A stretch of 9,677 bases of DNA. It comes from Paracoccaceae bacterium. GTDB lineage: Bacteria > Pseudomonadota > Alphaproteobacteria > Rhodobacterales > Rhodobacteraceae. Positions 6,351 through 9,677 of this stretch are shown one piece after another (the stretch's first letter is position 1; each line of letters opens with the position of its first letter). Below the pieces are notes generated by a model that made no database searches, had not been told where the DNA came from, and worked only from the letters and a program-made list of their open reading frames with translations. The stretch spans positions 1 through 9,677 of the forward strand of contig JAESRD010000097.1 of the NCBI GenBank assembly GCA_016764835.1, read 5' to 3'. Position numbers and translations under genes: made by a program.

Positions 6351-8141
6351 ATGAGGCAATTCGCCTCGATTGACGCACGCCATGTTGCGAAAGCGCCGGT
6401 CCTGCCCGGTGCTGTGGCGTCTGTTGATCCTGAATTTCAGCCGGCTGATCCGGCATTGGTCTTTGCTGTGGGGCCTGCCTTTTGTTTGCGCGAAGGGCTT
6501 TTGCCCTGGCGTCATGTTGGCGGTGCCGTTGTGGTGCTTGCCGCTGATCCGCTGCAGTTTCAAAGACACCTGTCCCGCTTGACGGCGGCGCTTGGCCCTG
6601 TGCGCATGGCCCATGCTAGGCAAGATTTGCTCAAGCGTAGCCTCTTGCATATTGCCGGGCCATTTCTGGCCAGCAAGGCAGAGACAAAGCTGCCCGAAAT
6701 AGATAGTTGCCGCAATTACAGCGCCTTGAGACCGCAACAAAAACGCAAGCTCGCAGCCGGATTGCTCGGCTTTGCCGGGGCGGCAGTTCTGTTCCCTGGC
6801 CCGATCATCGTCGGCTTGTGCCTGCTGGCTATTATCGTGCTCACACTGGCCACTGCACTTAAGGCCGCCGCCGCGGTTGCTACATTGGGACGTGGTAAAG
6901 AAGTTGCGCCTGTTTTGGCCCAAGACGCTGATAATACGGTCGTATTTAGCTCGATCCGGCCAATCATATCACTGCTAGTGCCGCTCTATAAAGAGCCCGA
7001 AATTGCCGGACATCTGCTGCAACGTCTGGCCCAGATCGACTACCCTAAAGCGCGGCTCGATGCCTGCCTTATCCTCGAAGATAATGATCACGTGACCCGC
7101 GCCGCACTTGCCCGCACCAAGCTACCTGACTGGGTGCAGGTGATCACCGTGCCTGCCGGCATGATCCGCACCAAACCACGGGCGCTCAATTACGCAATGG
7201 ATTTCACCCGTGGCTCGATCATTGGCATTTATGATGCCGAAGACCTGCCCGCCCGCGACCAGCTGCATGCTGTTGCCGCCGGTTTTGCCAAAGCCCCGCC
7301 CGAAGTCGCTTGTTTGCAAGGCGTGCTCGACTATTTCAATACGGATAGCAACTGGCTCGCCCGATGCTTTACGCTGGAATATGCCGCTTGGTTTCGGGTA
7401 CTGTTGCCCGGTATGGCCCGGCTTGGCCTCGCCGTGCCGCTCGGTGGCACCACCTTGTTCATCCGCAAAGAGGTTATCGAAGAGCTGGGCGGCTGGGACG
7501 CGCATAATGTGACCGAGGATGCCGATCTTGGCATCCGGCTGGCCCGGCGCGGCTACAAGACTGAGCTGATTTCCAGCGTTACCCAAGAAGAGGCAAATGC
7601 CCGATTTTGGCCCTGGGTCAAACAGCGCTCGCGCTGGCTCAAGGGCTATGCAATCACTTGGGCAGTTCATATGCGTGACCCAAAAGTGCTCTGGCAAGAG
7701 CTTGGTCCAAAGAGGTTTTTTGCCTTTCAGGTCCTGTTCCTAGGCACATTGGCTCAGTTTTGTTTGGCCCCCGTCCTTTGGTCAGCCTGGCTGCTCATGC
7801 TCGGCTTCGGCCATCCGCTGAACATACTCCCAAACTGGGCAGTCTGGGCTTTTATCGGCACCTGTCTCACTGGCGAAGTGGTCAATATCGCTGTGGCGCT
7901 CTTGGGCGCAAAGCGGGCCCAAAAGCCCCGGCTTTATCTCTGGTCATTAACCCTGCTGGCCTATTTCCCAATGGCCACGCTATCGGTTATCAAAGCTTTT
8001 TGGGAAGTGGTGCATAACCCCTTTTATTGGGACAAAACTTCGCATGGCATCGACGCGCCGCCAAAAGACAGCCTTTATGTCGCCGCATCCAACTTTGCCG
8101 CGTCTAGCTTTAACCGGGTAACAAAAGCCCGGCTGATGTGA
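6351..8141 (+). CDS. Membrane GT2 glycosyltransferase with N-terminal GspE/MshE-N-like domain
   Basis: A 596-residue inner-membrane glycosyltransferase of family GT2, of the processive (cellulose-synthase-like) kind that builds and often exports polysaccharide; the sugar donor and product cannot be read from sequence. Residues about 30-120 (LVFAVGPAFCLREGLLPWR, GGAVVVLAADPLQF, LGPVRMA) resemble the N-terminal domain of GspE/MshE-type proteins. A hydrophobic pair follows at about 135-170, then the catalytic domain with EDND (243-246), DAED (295-298, the DxD position), TED (388-390) and QRSRW (425-429). Three or more membrane segments lie at about 453-483, 493-517 and 525-551. The ATG at 6351 has GGGGG nine bases upstream; a TTG at 6342 would add three residues. 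The last 67 bases overlap the end of the gntR gene on the other strand. No export partner or other sugar genes are near. A CtrA-type box lies upstream. Confidence 0.9.
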   Translation: MRQFASIDARHVAKAPVLPGAVASVDPEFQPADPALVFAVGPAFCLREGLLPWRHVGGAVVVLAADPLQFQRHLSRLTAALGPVRMAHARQDLLKRSLLHIAGPFLASKAETKLPEIDSCRNYSALRPQQKRKLAAGLLGFAGAAVLFPGPIIVGLCLLAIIVLTLATALKAAAAVATLGRGKEVAPVLAQDADNTVVFSSIRPIISLLVPLYKEPEIAGHLLQRLAQIDYPKARLDACLILEDNDHVTRAALARTKLPDWVQVITVPAGMIRTKPRALNYAMDFTRGSIIGIYDAEDLPARDQLHAVAAGFAKAPPEVACLQGVLDYFNTDSNWLARCFTLEYAAWFRVLLPGMARLGLAVPLGGTTLFIRKEVIEELGGWDAHNVTEDADLGIRLARRGYKTELISSVTQEEANARFWPWVKQRSRWLKGYAITWAVHMRDPKVLWQELGPKRFFAFQVLFLGTLAQFCLAPVLWSAWLLMLGFGHPLNILPNWAVWAFIGTCLTGEVVNIAVALLGAKRAQKPRLYLWSLTLLAYFPMATLSVIKAFWEVVHNPFYWDKTSHGIDAPPKDSLYVAASNFAASSFNRVTKARLM

Positions 8142-8728
8142 AGCCGCAAAGCCGCTGCCGCCGCTTCAGCGTCGCGCGCCTCAATCGCCACCACGATCGC
8201 CTCATGTTCCAACAATGTATCGCGGCTGCGGCCCTCACTGGCCAAAGATGAGGCCGTCAGCAACGCCATGGTCCGATGCACAAGGTCGAGCTGGCGGACA
8301 AGAAAGCGATTATGCGAGGCAAGATGAATTTGTTTGTGAAACCGCCGGTTAGCTCGGCTCAACGCCTCGGGATCATCAACCAAAGCCGCATCGTCGTTCA
8401 ACATATCCCGCAAAACTTGTATTTCTTCTGGCGTGGCATGGCGCGCAGCCAGCCGTGCAGCCAAAGCCTCCAGCTCGCCGCGCACAACATAAAGCTCAGC
8501 CAGTTGGTTATGGTCGAGCGAGGCGACAATAAGCGAACGACCGTCGCGGGCCAATAAGGCTTGGGTTTCAAGCCGTTGTAAAGCCTCACGAATTGGCGTG
8601 CGTGACATGCCAAACCGTTCGGCCAGATCGCTCTCGACCAACCTATCGCCGGGGCGATAAAGCCCGGTATCTATCGCCTCAAGTATTTGCACATAGGCAT
8701 CTTTGAGCGGCGGTTTGGCATAAGTCAT
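8075..8728 (-). CDS. GntR-family transcriptional regulator with FCD domain
   Basis: A 217-residue DNA-binding regulator of the FadR/VanR-like branch of GntR, usually controlling carbon-source or organic-acid use and released by a small ligand. The winged-helix part is at about 5-70, with the recognition region LAERFGMSRTPIREALQRLE (35-54). The FCD ligand domain follows, with likely metal-site residues N127, H131 (RRFH), H175 (LEHEAI) and H197 (LRLHIS). I chose the ATG at 8728, which has AAGG (8740-8737) eight bases upstream; a TTG at 8764 would add 12 residues that do not look like the family. Its 3' end overlaps the glycosyltransferase gene by 67 bases, so its last 21 codons, including H197, are encoded opposite that gene. 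It diverges from the nucleotidase gene, a possible target. The ligand is unknown. Confidence 0.93.
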   Translation of the reverse strand: MTYAKPPLKDAYVQILEAIDTGLYRPGDRLVESDLAERFGMSRTPIREALQRLETQALLARDGRSLIVASLDHNQLAELYVVRGELEALAARLAARHATPEEIQVLRDMLNDDAALVDDPEALSRANRRFHKQIHLASHNRFLVRQLDLVHRTMALLTASSLASEGRSRDTLLEHEAIVVAIEARDAEAAAAALRLHISRAFVTRLKLDAAKLDAAT

Positions 8729-8802
8729 CTGAGGCACCTTTCTGATAGTTGCGAGTTTAGCCAATGCCGCCCATCCCCCGCAAGCTAAGAGCCCAGTTTA
8801 AC

Positions 8803-8831
8803 TTGCTGCTTTCGCACACACAGCCTATTCT
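8803..8831 (+). promoter_or_regulatory. Predicted promoter giving a leaderless nucleotidase mRNA
   Basis: TTGCTG (8803-8808), a 17-base spacer and TATTCT (8826-8831) precede the nucleotidase gene. Only five bases separate the -10 box from the ATG at 8837, so transcription should start at or within one or two bases of the start codon. An imperfect inverted repeat (AAGCTAA 8782-8788, TTAACTT 8798-8804) touches the -35 box and could be an operator for the divergent GntR protein; this is weak. Confidence 0.5.
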
Positions 8832-8836
8832 AACGC

Positions 8837-9481
8837 ATGGTTGCAGCATCTTTCTCACATGTGCGGGTTTGGGTTTTTGACCTCGACAACACGCTCTACC
8901 CGCCATCGGCGCAACTGTTTAGCCAGATTGAGCGCAAGATGACATCTTACGTTGCAAATATTCTTAATGTCTCCAATGAGACCGCCGACACCATGCGCGC
9001 CGATTATTGGACCCGCTACGGCACAACCCTATCTGGGCTGATGGCTGAGCATGATATTGATCCAGAGCCGTTTATGATCGCCGTGCATGACATTGATTTT
9101 TCGGTACTTTCTAAGGCTCCATTACTGGCCGAGGCCATAGATGCCCTGCCCGGCCGGCGCATTGTCTATACTAACGGCTCCGCCGATTATGCGGCAAAAG
9201 TACTCGAAGCACGCGGCTTGTCCCACGTATTTGGCGCGATTTACGGCGTCGAGCATGCCAATTACAGGCCCAAGCCTGAGCAAGCCGCCTTTGAGGCCGT
9301 GTTTGCGCTAGATGGGTTGGCCCCAACGCAAGGGGCGATGTTTGAGGATGACATGCGCAACCTTACCGCGCCGCATGCGATGGGTATGAAAACGGTGCAT
9401 GTCGCACCCGCGCCGGTCGCCGCGGACCACATCCACTACCATACCGATAATCTGACCGCCTTTGTGTCGCAGCTGAGCTGA
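8837..9481 (+). CDS. HAD-family pyrimidine 5'-nucleotidase
   Basis: A 214-residue HAD-superfamily phosphatase of the SDT1-like pyrimidine 5'-nucleotidase group, which dephosphorylates nucleoside monophosphates in the cytoplasm. All four HAD motifs are present: FDLDNTLYP (nucleophile D15, acid/base D17), YTNGS (T112, N113), K146 in YRPKPEQAAF, and FEDDMRN (E170, D171, D172). The N-terminal DLDNTLYPPS and the helical cap (about 22-95) are typical of this group rather than of phosphoglycolate phosphatases. Substrate choice cannot be proven from sequence. The ATG at 8837 has no ribosome binding site, and a promoter -10 box ends five bases before it, suggesting a leaderless message. The gene diverges from gntR. 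A 6-bp hairpin (9485-9500) follows the stop but has no T-tract. Confidence 0.9.
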   Translation: MVAASFSHVRVWVFDLDNTLYPPSAQLFSQIERKMTSYVANILNVSNETADTMRADYWTRYGTTLSGLMAEHDIDPEPFMIAVHDIDFSVLSKAPLLAEAIDALPGRRIVYTNGSADYAAKVLEARGLSHVFGAIYGVEHANYRPKPEQAAFEAVFALDGLAPTQGAMFEDDMRNLTAPHAMGMKTVHVAPAPVAADHIHYHTDNLTAFVSQLS

Positions 9482-9522
9482 TCGGGCTTTCGCCAAAGCC
9501 GCTGCGGGCCTATCAATGGCGC

Positions 9523-9677
9523 ATGAATATTCAACACAGCGACATCATTTTGGTCGGTGGCGGCATTGCCGGAATGACCGCCGCGGCCGCCTTTGGCACG
9601 GCGGGGTTCAGCGTGGCGCTGGTTGACCCAAGCCTGGCCAAACAGAGCAATGACCTGCGCAGCACCGCCTTTTTGCA
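9523..9677 (+). CDS. UbiH/Coq6-type FAD-dependent monooxygenase, N-terminal fragment
   Basis: The first 51 codons of a flavoprotein are present before the window ends. They form a classic FAD-binding beta-alpha-beta unit: the strand DIILVGGGIAGM (7-18) carries the GxGxxG loop, followed by TAAAAFGTAGFSVALVD, with D35 at the end of the second strand as expected for contacting the FAD ribose. The block DLRSTAFL (44-51) matches the UbiH/UbiF/Coq6 hydroxylase family, which hydroxylates the ring of ubiquinone precursors. The exact ring position and gene name cannot be settled from this fragment. The start at 9523 gives a normal N-terminus; an ATG at 9516 is in another frame. No strong ribosome binding site is seen. 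It lies 41 bases after the nucleotidase gene on the same strand and could be co-transcribed with it. Confidence 0.85.
   Translation, partial: MNIQHSDIILVGGGIAGMTAAAAFGTAGFSVALVDPSLAKQSNDLRSTAFL

Noticed and set aside
6306..6923. Long minus-strand open frame (205 codons) over the start of the GT2 gene
   Set aside because: Its protein is low in recognisable structure and lies opposite a gene with clear family motifs; treated as a shadow frame.
9485..9500. Terminator after the nucleotidase gene
   Set aside because: A 6-bp stem with a four-base loop and no T-tract; the next gene starts close by on the same strand.
1..9677. CRISPR array, tandem repeats, toxin-antitoxin or new defence system
   Set aside because: No spaced repeats were seen, and every sizeable gene except the DUF2244 protein falls in a family of known type.

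Overview
The window looks like a piece of a Rhodobacterales-type (roseobacter/Paracoccus-like) alphaproteobacterial chromosome. The CtaD protein matches the Rhodobacter sphaeroides enzyme residue for residue at every cofactor and proton-channel position, with a constant offset of nine. A DUF2244 protein beginning MPY-W, an isolated ctaD, a yqeY/carA divergent pair and a UbiH-like protein with a D-L-R-S-T-A-F-L block are also typical of that order. GC content is moderate to high. This assignment comes from remembered family features, not from a search.

Layout from left to right. Positions 1-857 hold the C-terminal half of a large serine recombinase, broken by a one-base frameshift near 69-71. 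It abuts the 3' end of a minus-strand tRNA-Leu(GAG) at 858-944, so this is probably the edge of an integrated element. Then come lipB (octanoyltransferase) with its own promoter, a 344-base gap, and ctaD (cytochrome c oxidase subunit I). A DUF2244 membrane protein follows 16 bases after ctaD, with a perfect 13-bp hairpin inside its first codons. A second strong hairpin separates this gene from the convergent minus-strand yqeY. yqeY diverges from carA (small subunit of carbamoyl-phosphate synthase), which has a clear sigma-70-type promoter.

Downstream of carA is a membrane-bound processive-type GT2 glycosyltransferase with an N-terminal GspE/MshE-N-like domain. A perfect CtrA-type box (TTAA-N7-TTAAC) overlaps the carA stop codon and precedes this gene. 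The GT2 gene overlaps tail to tail with a minus-strand GntR/FCD regulator. Divergent from the regulator is a HAD-family pyrimidine 5'-nucleotidase gene, probably read from a leaderless mRNA. The window ends in the first 51 codons of a UbiH/Coq6-type FAD monooxygenase.

Most of the window is conserved core metabolism: lipoylation, aerobic respiration, pyrimidine/arginine precursor supply and probably ubiquinone synthesis. The accessory part is the recombinase/tRNA junction. I see no CRISPR array, phage structural gene, toxin-antitoxin pair or recognisable new defence system. The most useful leads are the tRNA-Leu junction, the CtrA box before the glycosyltransferase, the hairpin in the DUF2244 reading frame, and the predicted leaderless nucleotidase gene.
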